Part shown: in pieces, positions 1-11,448 of the stretch
Numbering within the stretch: position 1 is the stretch's first letter
Layout: every line of letters starts with the position of its first letter
From: Romanomermis culicivorax
Taxonomy: Eukaryota; Nematoda; Enoplea; Mermithida; Mermithidae
Direction of reading: 5' to 3'
Length of the DNA stretch: 64,000 nt
Assembly (NCBI GenBank): GCA_963922205.1
Contig: CAWUHX010000004.1
Span: 1,302,001 to 1,366,000, forward strand
Made by a program: the position numbers and the translations under genes
The notes under the pieces: model-generated
Seen by the model: the letters and a program-made list of their open reading frames with translations, nothing else
Databases searched by the model: none
Told to the model about the DNA's origin: nothing

Positions 1-750
1 CAAGTGTTCGTATTCAGGGCCACGAAAGAAGCAGTGCTAAAATTAAAGTCATAAATTTCAGTCACTTTCAGGAAAAATGGAGGGTAAAATGGGTCAAATG
101 AAGTAGGATTATTTGATAAACTTGTTATGACTGCTACATGTTCCTTTGAATCTCCAGCCGACTTGTGTATTATGTAAAAATGAGAAGCATGATCTTTTGA
201 TGCTGGAATCAAATTTATCCTGTAAGTTAAGCTAAATCTTCCAAGATAAAATTGAATCATACAGAAAATGCTTCATACAGCTCATATAACTTGAAAGGAT
301 AGATGTAGCGACAACTGAAAAATTGAGTTCAATTTGACACACAATTGTTACAAAACAAAGAACCTCATACTGTAGAAACTAGTTATTTCTACATTAAAAT
401 GTGTTGATCAAAATCATATGATCAGCATCATGCTCATCTACTCTTGATTTGGGCAGAACAATTATCGAAAAATTTAGATTACTTTTCAGGTTATTCAAGT
501 AAATTATCATTGTATATCTTCGCCACTCCAGGACGAAAAAATTTTCCTCATTAATTACAGTAATAAATTACTACTTTTTCAGTGTTGAACCTACTTTCAT
601 CAGACCCCGCATCTGCCACTTCAAAATAAATAGAATACAGAATTCATAGTATTTTTGTCCCTAGCAACTAAATTGTGTAGTTTTGCAGATGATTTTCATC
701 AGGTTTCTTTCAACTTCCATATTTTGCGAAAGAATAATCATAATGAGGGT
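1..750. other. No gene recognised
   Basis: This is A/T-rich non-coding sequence without an open frame of note, RNA gene or clear repeat. It may be intron of the minus-strand receptor gene whose first exon lies at 2369-2667, because the next exons of that gene must lie at lower coordinates. Confidence 0.4.
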
Positions 751-1004
751 CACTTGAAAAAAATCGTTGGCAGTTGAAAAAATTTGTTACCATTTCAAAA
801 AAAAATCGTAACCTTCGAACAAGATGCACAACAGTTTTTCAAGATACATCGCAAAAATTTCAAGAAACTCGACAAAAATTTCAAGATGAATTACAAAAAA
901 ATCAAGATGTTAGAGTTGATGTTCCATTTTTTTCAAGTGCCTCACAATTTTTTACGTGCATCGCATGTTTTTCAAGATAAGCTTGACGAAAGTCAAGATC
1001 CCAT

Positions 1005-1130
1005 ATTGTAAAAATCAAGACCCTATCTTTAAAAAAAATCAAGATCGTATCTTAAAAATCAGGATCATATCTTAAAAATCAATATCATATTTTAAAAACC
1101 AATATCCCATCTTCAAAAAAATCAAGATGG
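1005..1130 (+). repeat. Minisatellite, about 20-bp unit
   Basis: Five to six degenerate direct copies of a unit like AAAAATCAAGATCATATCTT lie at the inner edge of the left arm of the foldback element. Local tandem growth of arm units is typical of foldback elements. Confidence 0.6.
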
Positions 1131-1296
1131 GTGACACATCAAAGGAAAAAAATTTCTGAAACTAGCCAATGAAAGGCGTTGCTCCGAATTTGTGAGGTCA
1201 AAGATTGCTAACGGAAGGGCGTCCTTAAGTTTACAGGAGTGGCAAAGCGGCAGTTTATTTCGCACAAAGATCGGATGGACATTAAACATACAGGCA

Positions 1297-1400
1297 TTTC
1301 AGAAAAAAAAATTTTTTCGAGATTTTTCAGAAAAAAAAAATTTTTTCGAGATTTTTCAGAAAAAAAAAATTTTTTCGAGATTTTTCAGAAAAAAATTTTT
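1297..1400 (+). repeat. Tandem repeat, 28-bp unit
   Basis: About three and a half near-perfect copies of a unit made of CGAGATTTTTCAG followed by an A run and a T run. The apparent open frame through it, rich in F and K, comes from the repeat and is not a gene. Confidence 0.75.
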
Positions 1401-2368
1401 TTGGAAATTTAAAAAAAACGTCAAAATTGCTTGCTTTTTACCCAAAATGCAGTAATTCCAGAAATTAATCAAAATTTTGGACCTCGCCGGCTCTGAGGGA
1501 ACTCGACAAAGAAAGAAAAATTTGGATCCTCTTCTGAAATTACTGCATCTCCGGAGAAAAGCTATCATTTTTGACGTTCTTCCGAATAATTCCCATAAAC
1601 AAATTTTTTTTTATAAAAACTATGTCCATCGGATGTAAAATAACCTTCCATCCTCTGCGACTCCCCCCGCCCCGTTGAAACTAAGGACGTCCTCCGCCAG
1701 CAAACATTGACCTCTGAAATCTTCTTTGAAGGGTTCCGGTCTTGCTTTGATGTGCCGCCCATCTTGATTTTTTTAAAGATGGCATAAGTTTGAGTCTAGA
1801 TTTTTTTCAGATTATCTTGAAAAACACGTGGTGCACTTGAAAAAATTGTGAGGCACTTGAAATGTTTGCAAAGCATCTTGAAATGTTTGCCATGTATCTT
1901 GAAAAAATTTTCTGCATCATGTTTGAAGGTAAGGATGTTTCTCAAGTGGTAACAACTTTTTTTCATCCTGTGTTTCTCATAATCTATACTTTTATCTGTA
2001 TTTCCTCGAATTATTCTAAATTTTTTAAATCAAGTGGTAAAAAAATGTTGAGAATAAATTATGGAACTTTTGAACAAACGTTTTAACAACTATCTGGGAA
2101 AATACAGATTTTTTGTGGATTCTGGACCAGTAAAAAAATGCATTTCAACAGTTGCACTTCACAGTTTTTATCCGATATAAAATGTCAAATACTATTGGCG
2201 AAAACATTTTTTTTCACTCTGCCTAAGATACTAAAACGAATTCTAATTTCGTATCAATTTTTGACCAGATATTTTTGAAATGCCTCTGAATCAGAGCAAT
2301 AATTATGATCTGCTAAACTTTTCGAACCATTTGTATATCAATTTCTACATTGAGAATTTATATCTTAC

Positions 2369-2667
2369 CGCAAATTTCCGATTATTTCAGAAACTTCGTC
2401 GCGGAAAATTTTTTTGCATGTAAAATTTTGTGGTAGAAAAGCCGTGAAATACAGAAAGAAATAAAACAAATCGGACAACAATAAATTGGTCAATAAAATA
2501 TAGAAAGAATATTTGGCATTTGTAGAAGCTTTGTACACGTTAATTGCAGCAGCGGTCACTAGAGAACAAGCGACAATATTCCACAAATAGAAAGCGGAAT
2601 AAGTCAATGCTACCAGAATCTGTTTGCGGCATTTAGAATCAGATTCATTTAGTGTAGAATTATCCAT
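2369..2667 (-). CDS. First exon of a rhodopsin-like (class A) GPCR
   Basis: The exon starts at an ATG and reads about 99 codons to a strong splice donor (GCG followed by GTAAGATA near 2369). The N-terminus has two N-glycosylation sequons (NST, NES). Residues about 18-42 form a first membrane helix and residues about 50-74 a second. The second helix carries LLTNLLLSDL, the N-L-x-x-x-D signature of class A receptor helix 2, and the conserved aspartate binds the structural sodium. The extracellular loop after it has NFTC, giving another sequon and a cysteine. The remaining helices should lie in exons at lower coordinates, but none was recognised within the window. Class A receptors signal through heterotrimeric G proteins at the plasma membrane. 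The ligand cannot be inferred. Confidence 0.7.
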
Positions 2668-2669
2668 CG

Positions 2670-3104
2670 AATGCTCGTTTTTGGGAAAATTGTCATAAAA
2701 TGTGAGACTTCTGTGGATCAGGAACGACTGGAATACGCACCCTTATCAATGCATGATTAATGAACAACCTCCTGATAGAGTTTACAGGTGTCGAGCAAAA
2801 TTAGGGGAAGTAGTTACATTGCTCATTTTCAACGATTTTCGCTTTTTGATCTATGAATATTTGAATGCTGAATGAAAAAAATTGTGTGTTGATGGAATCT
2901 TGCATAATTTCTAGGATAAAGTATAGGGAAAAATATGTTACCTTCCTTCATTGACGATGCTTGGACATTCTCTCTAATGAGTTCCGTTTTTGAGAGAAAT
3001 GCAATTATTCATAAGAACTTCGCTCCATGGGACGGCGGGAAAAAAATTTTGGATGAGAAGAGGCTGGTAAAAAAAAAAAGAAAAAAATAAAGTGAAATAA
3101 AAAC
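2670..3104. other. No gene recognised
   Basis: Upstream flank of the minus-strand receptor exon. It should hold the promoter and 5' UTR of that gene, but no TATA box or other clear element is visible close to the ATG. Confidence 0.35.
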
Positions 3105-3448
3105 ATAAAGACGTGCTTTTATTGTTGAATTTTGCAGTAGGGCAATTACACCCTGACTTGGGTGCTGTAATAATACTATCAATCGGACTGTGTGGGGGCC
3201 TCAGATGATGATGTGAAACAATCAGTTGGAGCTTACCAAATACTTTTACTAGTTGCTGAACGAATAATATTGACAGCAAATTCCTATAGGCGATTCGGAA
3301 CACAAAGGCAAATGAGTAACAATGAATAAGAAAATAGAATAATGGAACGACAAGAACAAGTGACAAAGGAAATATGGAAAATAGCCAACAACGACTGAAC
3401 TAAACTAAACAACTGCTAACAACTAACTGCTCACTGTTTCCGCGGAGT

Positions 3449-3458
3449 ATATATAATA
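3449..3458 (-). promoter_or_regulatory. Candidate TATA box, minus strand
   Basis: TATATATAAT next to a GC-rich CCGCGG stretch, about 85 bp upstream of a minus-strand open frame (3366-2974) that starts with a hydrophobic, signal-like segment. Beside it, at about 3470-3502, are three copies of GGCTACAGTA. The open frame has no recognisable domain and runs into poly-F translated from an A tract, so it may be chance. The block could also be a decayed LTR. Confidence 0.25.
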
Positions 3459-3651
3459 CTCTTTACAGTGGGCTACAGTAGGCTACAGTAGGTTACAGTA
3501 GCCTGTAAGACATGGTTTAGGCACTGGGGTAATTTTTATGCATCTTGAATTTACTGCATTCCATGGTGCCCCACCTGTGCACCATATCCTCATGCTTTTC
3601 CAAGAATAGCATGAGATAAGATTGATTGAGCAAAAGCACAGCTGACTTTTG

Positions 3652-3906
3652 TTAAGGCAAAAATATAATGGAACAAAAAGTCAATGTAATGAATAACATC
3701 ATCATTTCACAATTCTTCCTTGACTTTGCTGCTGAACTCCTCGACGGGGCAACGTAACAGCCATGTAACAAAAGCCGCGCTTGCTCCAAAACTAAGCTCA
3801 TTTGTGGAAAAAGTGGTGGATTTTGCACAACTTGAATAATTGATTTGTCTTTGACAATCGGAACATAATCCACATCTAAGTATTCGTTGAAATCATCCTC
3901 GCAAAT
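3652..3906 (-). CDS. Possible terminal exon, hydrophobic C-terminal tail
   Basis: On the minus strand an acceptor (TTTTTATACAG, or TTGTAG 13 nt earlier) opens a frame of about 85 codons ending in TAA at 3652. The encoded segment has three cysteines (IC, HGCY, KNCE), a small-residue stretch SRSSAAK and then the hydrophobic tail MMMLFITLTFCSIIFLP. That layout fits a GPI-anchor signal or a C-terminal membrane helix. The protein is not recognised. The tail resembles the short hydrophobic end of the plus-strand module gene (stop at 42990), so this may be a distant relative, but that is weak inference. No other exon of this gene was found. Confidence 0.4.
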   Translation of the reverse strand: MCEDDFNEYLDVDYVPIVKDKSIIQVVQNPPLFPQMSLVLEQARLLLHGCYVAPSRSSAAKSRKNCEMMMLFITLTFCSIIFLP

Positions 3907-4018
3907 CTGTATAAAAAGTCTACAATAATTCAAAATAATTATATTTATAGAAAAATTGGCACATTTATAGTCACAGTATATATTTTATCAAAATCTGAAC
4001 ATAAATATGGTGTCAAAG

Positions 4019-4354
4019 CATACATGTAACTGGGTCCCGAGCTCTGGAGGGGAGTCAGACGACTTTTTTGGGTCCAAGGATCAGTAATTCCCAAAATTTT
4101 GTGGGCAGAAATCGCCCAGAAAATTCACATTTTTGACCATTTTTTTGTTCAAAAATTGACATTTTTCATCAAAAAATTAACATTTGCTAGTATTTTTCAG
4201 ACCAAAAGTATGGGAATTCCTACGACTACCATATGGCTAGCCATAGGATTGGAAAATCCTGAGGGGGCGGTTGCCCAATGGCTATCCATATGGTCGGTGA
4301 TTTCTGGGGGGGGGGGGGAGTTCCCATTGCACTTCCCCCCCAATCACATGTATG
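4019..4354 (+). mobile_element. MITE, CATACATGTA family, copy 1
   Basis: The terminal inverted repeats are CATACATGTAACTGGG at the left and the complement of CACATGTATG at the right. The inner part is shared, in opposite orientation, with 36932-37381 and 51940-52380: a G run, ACCATATGG, GCCATAGG and CAATTTTTTGAT-type repeats. No coding capacity. The frame through it that looks like a protein recurs in those copies because the repeat is shared. Confidence 0.65.
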
Positions 4355-5101
4355 TGTTGTCAAAGCATTTGCCGAAATAGGAATGTCAGAAAATGTTCAG
4401 TCAAATGAAATTTTAATCATATGCAAAATTATGGTGAGCTCATTTCAATGTCAAATGTCAACCATGGAATTAAATTTTCTATGATAATCTTTACTTGCTT
4501 ATCAGGATTTTTTGGTGTTCAAAATTCAAGGTCAGTAGCCAAAGAATTGGGTGCCTAAAATTGAGTTGAAAACAGAAGATGACTTAGATTACACACGAAC
4601 AATGATGAGCAATGAGCTATGCACCTATAGTCACTGAAACATGCAGACAGAGGTTGAGGGGACCTGCCTTGAATCTAGCTGATCACTTTACCCGCTGAGA
4701 CTTTGAAGGCTTTTGAAAAAAATAGAGATATTTTGAAATATTCTGAAAAAAACAGAATAAAAAATAGAATAAATGGATAATTTCTGCTGAAAAAAACAAG
4801 CATTTTTTGATCAAAAAGAACATTTTTTGCTTTTGAATTTTAATTTTTTGGACATTTTGGGTCAAAAATTAATATTTTACTCTGTGCTGAGAAAAAACCA
4901 AATTTAGCACATTAAAATTTTTTAAAAAGTGGTTCGTCAGCATAAAGATTCAGCATTTTTACCTTTAGATAAGACAAAAAATCAGTCTCCCAGAAAGGGG
5001 CGAAACCCATTGCTGTATTATGGATTTACTGTGAAAAATCCCCTTCACCCCAGTCCCTGACTGTGTGCATCTATGAGTCGTGGGCAAAGGTTTTGTCAGA
5101 T
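4355..5101. other. No gene recognised
   Basis: A/T-rich sequence between the MITE and the interrupted solo LTR. A poly-purine stretch at 4680-4870 gives a spurious minus-strand frame rich in K and F. Confidence 0.35.
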
Positions 5102-5106
5102 AATCT
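5102..5106. repeat. Target-site duplication of solo LTR, left
   Basis: AATCT stands directly before the LTR start TGTTGTGTGG and recurs at 11776-11780 directly after the LTR end. A 5-bp duplication is usual for Ty3/gypsy integration. Confidence 0.75.
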
Positions 5107-5267
5107 TGTTGTGTGGGTCAATAGGTTTATCATTTACTGGCAGTCTACACACACAATGTAGTGGAGGAGGTATTTGTTAAGCTGGCCAATTTGCATAATT
5201 TATTCCTAAACACAGGACGATAGATAAGGAGGAAAAGAAGACGATATGAGATGAAATGTATACCAAC
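5107..5267 (-). mobile_element. Solo LTR of the Ty3/gypsy family, left part
   Basis: This sequence aligns with the first half of the LTRs at 19239-19561 and 23501-23741: TGTTGTGTGG, CACACAATGTAGTGG, GCATAATTTATT. It stops where the DIRS element begins. The other half is at 11596-11775. The break falls at the palindromic ATAGTTGGCC/GGCCAACTAT portion of the LTR. Confidence 0.8.
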
Positions 5268-5371
5268 TATTCTTCTTTAATGCTTCGACTTAACTAAATG
5301 CATGTTCATCTCCATTAGCTTGATACTAAGCTCCACCCACAACTGTAGCTGTTAGCTAGAAAAACGCCTCT
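5268..5371 (+). repeat. DIRS left inverted terminal repeat
   Basis: This 104-bp sequence starting TATTCTTCTTTAATGC is the reverse complement of 11449-11552 with only a few mismatches. Confidence 0.9.
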
Positions 5372-5439
5372 ATCGCATTGTCCATTTGAGCTCATGCTGT
5401 TAGCTTTTCCCTTTTTACTTTTCCTTTTCCGTTTTCAAG

Positions 5440-6563
<1,124 letters not shown>

Positions 6564-6661
6564 GGGTCTTACCCAAATTCGTCAACTTTCTGACCCCCAG
6601 AAATGACAAATCGAAGAAATGACAAAAATTGGTCATCTAACGAGACCAAGTATGTGTCTCA

Positions 6662-8140
6662 GTGTGTTTGTTTGCAAACTGCACAACTAACAGAAATCAC
6701 TGGTGGCCGGTCTCAACACTTTTTTCTAATTGGGCAAAACTAACTTCAGATCAATGGATCCAGAGTACAGTGAAGGGACTAAGACTAGATTGGGCCAGAA
6801 AGCCTCCAAGACAAATCAAAAAACCCAAACTAATTTTATTCTCTTCTAATCTTATGTCACTAGTTTCTGAAGAAATTTCTTCCTTGTTAAAGAAAGATGC
6901 TATACGCAAAATTGATGAAAATTATAAAGACGATTTGTGGTTTTCGAGATTTTTTCTTGTGCTCAAGAAAGATGGCCAAATGCAGCCAAATGCAGTTATC
7001 AATCTTCGACCATTAAATTCCTTCATGAACTATGGGCATTTTAAAATGGAAGGAATCCTCATACTAAAGGATATCCTCAATTGTAACGACTTTATGGCAA
7101 AAATTGATCTAGAAGATGCTTATTTTTCAGTCCCTGTCCACCAAGCTGACAGGAAATTCTTGTGTTTTCAATAGGATAACATTTCTTATCAATTCACATG
7201 CATGCCCTTTGGCCTTTGTTCAGCTCCCCAAGTGTTTGCTAAATTAATAAAACCTGTCTTGACTTTTCTTCGCCAGCAAGGTTTGCGCCTAATTCTGCAT
7301 TTGGATGATATTTTAGTCATGAATGCCTCAATACAAAAGGTGAAAGATGATCTGAACCTCACAACGAATTTATCAACCAATCTCGGTTTTATTATAAATA
7401 TGGAAAAATCAATTTTGAAACCTACAAAGAGCATCGTTTTTTTCGGGCTTGAAATTGACTCGCAAAATCTCCTTTTGAAAATACTGACAGAAAAAGTGGA
7501 AGAAATTCTGGATATGTGTTTTCTTTTGCATAAACAAAAATATGTTAAATTGTTGGACCTAGCCTGTATCCTTGGAAAATTCGTGTCAGTATCGCAAGCC
7601 TTGTTGCATGCTAACCTTTTTACTTGTGCTTTGTAAGGCTGCCTCATCAAGGGTCTACACAAACATAAAAACTATGATAGCTCAATTTCACTATGGTTGG
7701 AAGCTAGAAAGGAACTTGAAGCCTGGCTTAAACAATTGAGATTTTGGAATGGTTGGTCAACACATTTTACCACCCAAGACCACCCAAAAAAATTTTTCAG
7801 ACATATCAAACGACAGCTGGGGCCCCTTCTGTGACGGAAAACGCATGGGGGGCCATTGGTTGAAAGATGAAAAAAAGTTGCATATTAACTGAAAAGAACT
7901 TTTGGCAGCTTTCTTCGCCCTAAAAATTTTCTCGCATAACCTCAAAAATACTTCTGTATCTCTCATGATAGACAATTCTACATCCATCGCCTACATCAAT
8001 AAATTAGGCAAGACAAAAAAATAAGTTCTTATGTGATCTGGTGATTAAGATTTGATCTTCGTGTCTTGATCATCAAATTTTTATTCAACCCACTCATGTA
8101 CCTGGAAAGAAAAATTTGGAAGCAGATTGATCTTCACATC
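6662..8140 (+). pseudogene. DIRS reverse transcriptase-RNase H, broken
   Basis: The frame from 6662 shows DIRS RT motifs in order: VINLRPLNSFMNYGHFKMEG, then AKIDLEDAYFSVPVHQADR. A single in-frame TAG (7172-7174) precedes CMPFGLCSAPQVFAKLIKP and the active site at 7298-7309, which reads HLDD where the family has YLDD. The two catalytic aspartates are present; the tyrosine is histidine. After a TAA near 7636 the frame continues into RNase H, recognised by INWKELLAAFFALKIFSHNL and MIDNSTSIAYINKLG around 7880-8010, with further stops and shifts. The enzyme copied element RNA into DNA. It cannot act now. Confidence 0.85.
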
Positions 8141-8848
8141 ACTTCTTAGATACTAGTGACTGGAAATTATTACCGAAAATTTTTTTATGATTAAAAAAAA
8201 ATTCGGTACTTTCAATATTGATTTGTTTGCCAATCATCACAACACTCAGCTATAAACCTTTTGGAAACCTGATCCAGATTCCTTTGCTGTAGAGGCATTC
8301 AGCATGAGTTCACATGCATGAAACTCTTATGCTTTCCCCCTTTTCTGCCTCATTGGCTGCACTTTACACAAAGCAAAACGTGAGGCAGCTCATTTGGTTA
8401 TTATTGTTCCAGTTTGGACAATGCAACTGTGGTGGCCTCTTCTGTTGTCCTTGGCAGTAAGCCAACCTCTTCTCCTACCACATTAAAATTACATAATAGA
8501 GAACAGCTGGAAACAATTACACCCATTGGTGTTGAACAAATCTCTGACTCTGTCAGCATGGAAAATCTCAGGAAATTCTGGGCAGGCTGAGGAATTTCTA
8601 CAGAATCAACCTCGATCATGCTTCAGTCTTGGTAAGTTGGAACCCAAAAGGATTACAACTAGGCCATTAAAAAATGATGTAGCTGGTGCACTAAACACCA
8701 GATTAATCCTTTACGAATATCTGCCTCTCAATTAATTGATTACCTAATGACCTTGTTCAAAGATAACTTCAAATTTTGCACCATTTTGGATCCAAAATCA
8801 GCAATTATAGGACCTTTAGTAGTAGTTCACCACCACTATTTTTTTTGT

Positions 8849-8983
8849 TTAGGCTTAGGCTTAGGCTTAGGCTTAGGCTTAGGCTTAGGCTTAGGCTTAG
8901 GCTTAGGCTTAGGCTTAGGCTTAGGCTTAGGCTTAGGCTTAGGCTTAGGCTCAGGCTTAGGCTTAGGCTTAGGCTTAGGCTTA
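8849..8983 (+). repeat. (TTAGGC)n array, about 22 units, inside MITE
   Basis: Uninterrupted direct copies of TTAGGC with one TCAGGC variant, starting just inside the left terminal repeat of the MITE. The overlapping frames of Gly-Leu, Arg-Leu and Lys-Pro repeats are products of the array, not genes. Confidence 0.97.
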
Positions 8984-9085
8984 CTCTTTATTGAATAATT
9001 TTGCAGCTTTTTGGCCGTGTCCATAATGCAAAGTTGTTTGAAATAATGAAAATAATAAATGGGAATTAAAAGGTTAATTTTTAAG

Positions 9086-9158
9086 TGAGTGTTTGGCTCA
9101 GTGGTAATGCACTGGAGTTTTTAAATCAAAAGGTTGCAGGTTTGAAACCTACCTGATG
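9086..9158 (+). ncRNA. tRNA-like sequence with Pol III A and B boxes
   Basis: An A box TGGCTCAGTGG (9094-9104) and a B box GGTTTGAAACC (9139-9149), 34 nt apart, lie in a tRNA-like arrangement; the T arm is nearly paired. The D and acceptor stems do not pair well, so it is a tRNA-derived relic or internal Pol III promoter rather than a working tRNA. Confidence 0.6.
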
Positions 9159-9943
9159 ACAAAAAAAATCGCCGAAAAACTAAAAAAATGAAAAAAATAT
9201 GAAAAAAATAGTGGTGGTGAACTACTACGAAAGGTCCCAATTATAGTCTCCCTCCTCGAACTAGGCCTGGACCTTTCCGGAAATTGTCAAATTTCAGATT
9301 TTATGAACTGACTTTTCCATGTGATCCCTCCTCAACCTAAATATTCGAAAACTTGGGAGGTAGCCTTAGTCCTTGATTTCCACAGAAAGGTTGGACTGGA
9401 TGGACAAGCAAAAACCAGTCGTAAAATGTTCACACTAAAAACTTTAAGGCTTTTAGTATTAAGCTGCCCCAAACGAGCTTCAGAAATCCAAAAATCAGAC
9501 ATCAATTCTATCGAATTTCATGAAAACTTTGTCTCTGTGACCATTCCTGGTATGACCAAAACTCGAGGTTCTGGTCCGCCAATCAGTTTTGGGATCAATA
9601 AGTTCTCTGACACGGCCATCTGTCCATATTACTTTCTTCAAAAATATATTCCTTTGACAGTAAATGATAGAAACAATGATAACAAATGCTTTCTTTCCTT
9701 TGTACGTCCATACAAAAGTGTTCTCTCCATGTCTGGCATTGACACTAAAACCTACACTGCACACACTACTCGTTCAGCTTAAGCTTCCAAAGCATTTATA
9801 TCTGGTTTTCCCTTAAATTTTCTCTTAAATCATGCGAATTGGAGTCAAAAATCACTTTCCTTCAAGCATTTTTATCAAAGAGAAATAGAAAATCCAAATT
9901 TCACAGAATTAGTTTTTGATAAAAACGTAAGGTTTAAACAGGT

Positions 9944-10048
9944 GCATTTAGATAAGTCGAGGCATTAAAGAAGAATATAAGATTTTGCTGGGCCTTTTTT
10001 AAGGCCAAAGTGAAATCAATATTCTTCTTTAATGCCGAGACTTGACTA
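9944..10048 (+). repeat. DIRS internal complementary region
   Basis: 9944-9977 is the reverse complement of the left terminus and 9978-10048 the reverse complement of the right terminus, including the hairpin GGCCTTTTTTAAGGCC. Together they are the complement of the joined ends of the circular form, as the DIRS1 replication model requires. The region lies just after the recombinase, as expected. Confidence 0.9.
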
Positions 10049-10288
10049 GGCCCACCTCGCCCACCCACATCAAAATTCTTTTTTAAGAATTCGAGGTAAT
10101 AATCATCACGCGGGTCCAGTTTCATTTACAATCACCAGTCGTTTCAACATCCCTAAGCGGAACGCCCATCTGATTTTGTAAACGGATTTTAATCAGATTT
10201 GTGTAACATGTTTTCAATTTCTCGTACAAGTGTGTATTCCTCGTTTTCCTTACTTACACATTGTAGCCATTATGCCTTTGTTTCTTTG

Positions 10289-11347
10289 ATTGTGTCCTTA
10301 TTCCCCAAACGTCTTCTTTCCCTGAAAGTCCAAATTCCCCAAAAGTCTCTATAACCCGAAGATCCTGATTCCCCGAATAATGAATAAAATTCCCTTTTCC
10401 CTGAACAATGCATTAGTACCTATTCCCCGAACGTCTCCATTCCCCGAATAGTAAAGGAATAATATTCTTGATTCCCTAAATTAGTAATAATATTAAATTC
10501 CCAATTCCCCAAAAACAATGAAGTATATAACTTCTTTGGAAGTTTAACTGTTTTCCAAACAGTAAGAACTGCATTTAAAAAAATTGCTTATAATAGCAAG
10601 AACTTTTTGGTAAATCCCCACCCCAGGGAATGAGATATAGCCATAAATCGTTTTCCTCATATGTCATTTATTTGCCACTGATATCATCCCAACAAGTACG
10701 AGACACAGCGTAAAAACAACTGTATATCAGGTAAAATTTGATTGAAATCACTACTGATTATTAAAGTTCTCTGCCGAACAAAGTTTCCTTCGCGTCCCAA
10801 TTTATCACAATTTCGGCATTCATAATAATCTGTAACTGTTCCATCTGCTGATCTAGTGGACTTATTTTTCTGGAAAAGATAAAAATAAGTGGGATTCACC
10901 ACACTTTCACACATCAGTAATTGCGATTTTCGATGTTTCATGAGAATAAATGTCACTTGGCCATAGTCTTCCATCGGGTAACAATAATTAACAACAACAG
11001 CTCAATAATTTTTTTTTGACAAGAATTCAAACTTCAAGGAGCTCACTAATTTCTACTATGGCATAAATTTTGTGTTAAGTTCCGTAAGGAAAATTTTTCT
11101 TGAACCATGGGAACATACCTACAATTTACAATGTTTTCTATGGAAAAATTTTCAATTTACAAAGTGCAATCTAAAAATGGTCTTCTTCTGTTTTCGGGAA
11201 AATGGGATTCGGCACTTTCGGGGAATAGGGACGTTGGGAGAAAAGGGAAAATCAGTGTTTGATTTATAGCATTCTATGGAGAAACGGGACTTTCGGGGAA
11301 TCGGGACATTTGGGGATAAGGGACATTCGGGGAATGGGGATACACCT
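10289..11347. mobile_element. Foldback-type element 2 (ATTCCCCGAA units)
   Basis: The left arm (about 10295-10510) has repeats of ATTCCCCGAA with spacers such as CGTCT. The right arm (about 11200-11345) has the inverted unit TTCGGGGAAT with GGGAC spacers. The ends TGTGTCCTTATTCCCC and GGGGAATGGGGATACACC are inverted relatives. GTTTCTTTG (10280-10288) and GTTTCTTTT (11348-11356) form a 9-bp target duplication with one mismatch. The element separates the internal complementary region of the DIRS element from its right terminus. Confidence 0.75.
10684..10974 (-). pseudogene. Possible zinc-finger fragment inside foldback element 2
   Basis: A 96-codon minus-strand frame fills the centre of the foldback element. 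It contains CESV, then YYECRNCDKLGREG followed by basic residues. A CxxC knuckle after a Y/F-rich segment resembles FLYWCH- or MULE-associated zinc fingers, but the match is by eye only. It may be a captured host exon or a remnant of the mobilising transposase. No partner frame is seen. Confidence 0.3.
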
Positions 11348-11448
11348 GTTTCTTTTCCTTTAGTGTTGATAATCATTTTTCCTTTCATACTGTACCTTGT
11401 CATAAAACGCTAAAAGTAACAATGTTCTCTACTCATGAACAATGAGAA

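Larger units (their letters stand above)
751..1970. mobile_element. Foldback-type element 1
   Basis: The left arm (about 751-1000) and the right arm (about 1780-1970) are inverted copies of each other. Both consist of irregular repeats of CTTGAAAAA, GCACTTGAAA and ATCTTGAAA with short spacers. Examples are GAGGCACTTGAA near 1850, matched by TTCAAGTGCCTC near 940, and TTTGAAGGTAA near 1922, matched by TTACCTTCGAA near 810. The centre contains a run of 28-bp units and a non-coding stretch also seen near 13380-13800. No transposase is visible, so the element is non-autonomous. Exact ends and a target duplication could not be fixed by eye. Confidence 0.6.
8810..9237 (+). mobile_element. MITE with 8-bp target duplication inside the DIRS element
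   Basis: The 36-37-bp terminal inverted repeats begin GGACCTTT and contain GTAGTAGTTCACCACCACTA at both ends. An identical 8-bp duplication, CAATTATA, flanks it at 8802-8809 and 9238-9245. Eight-base duplications are typical of hAT (and P) transposases, so this looks like a hAT-type MITE mobilised in trans. Inside are a (TTAGGC)n array and a tRNA-like region. Confidence 0.9.
8640..9910 (+). pseudogene. DIRS tyrosine recombinase, interrupted
   Basis: The N-terminal part (about 8640-8809, degraded) is split by a 428-bp MITE. The catalytic part runs from about 9321 with IPPQPKYSKTWEVALVLDF, the usual DIRS start of the core. The catalytic residues are visible: Arg in PKRASEI (9474-9476), His and Arg in HTTR (9762-9773), and Tyr in FKHFYQRE (9873-9875). 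They lie in one frame broken by a single TAA at 9780-9782, directly after HTTRSA. This enzyme would integrate the circular DNA form. The MITE and stop make it non-functional, although the core is otherwise well preserved. Confidence 0.85.

Noticed and set aside
7189-7662. Minus-strand 157-codon frame
   Set aside because: It is the antisense shadow of the DIRS reverse transcriptase, whose motifs are clear on the plus strand.
8747-9024. Open frames encoding (GL)n, (RL)n and (KP)n repeats, also at 43231-43578 and 58208-58616
   Set aside because: They are translations of the TTAGGC hexamer array in different frames, not genes.
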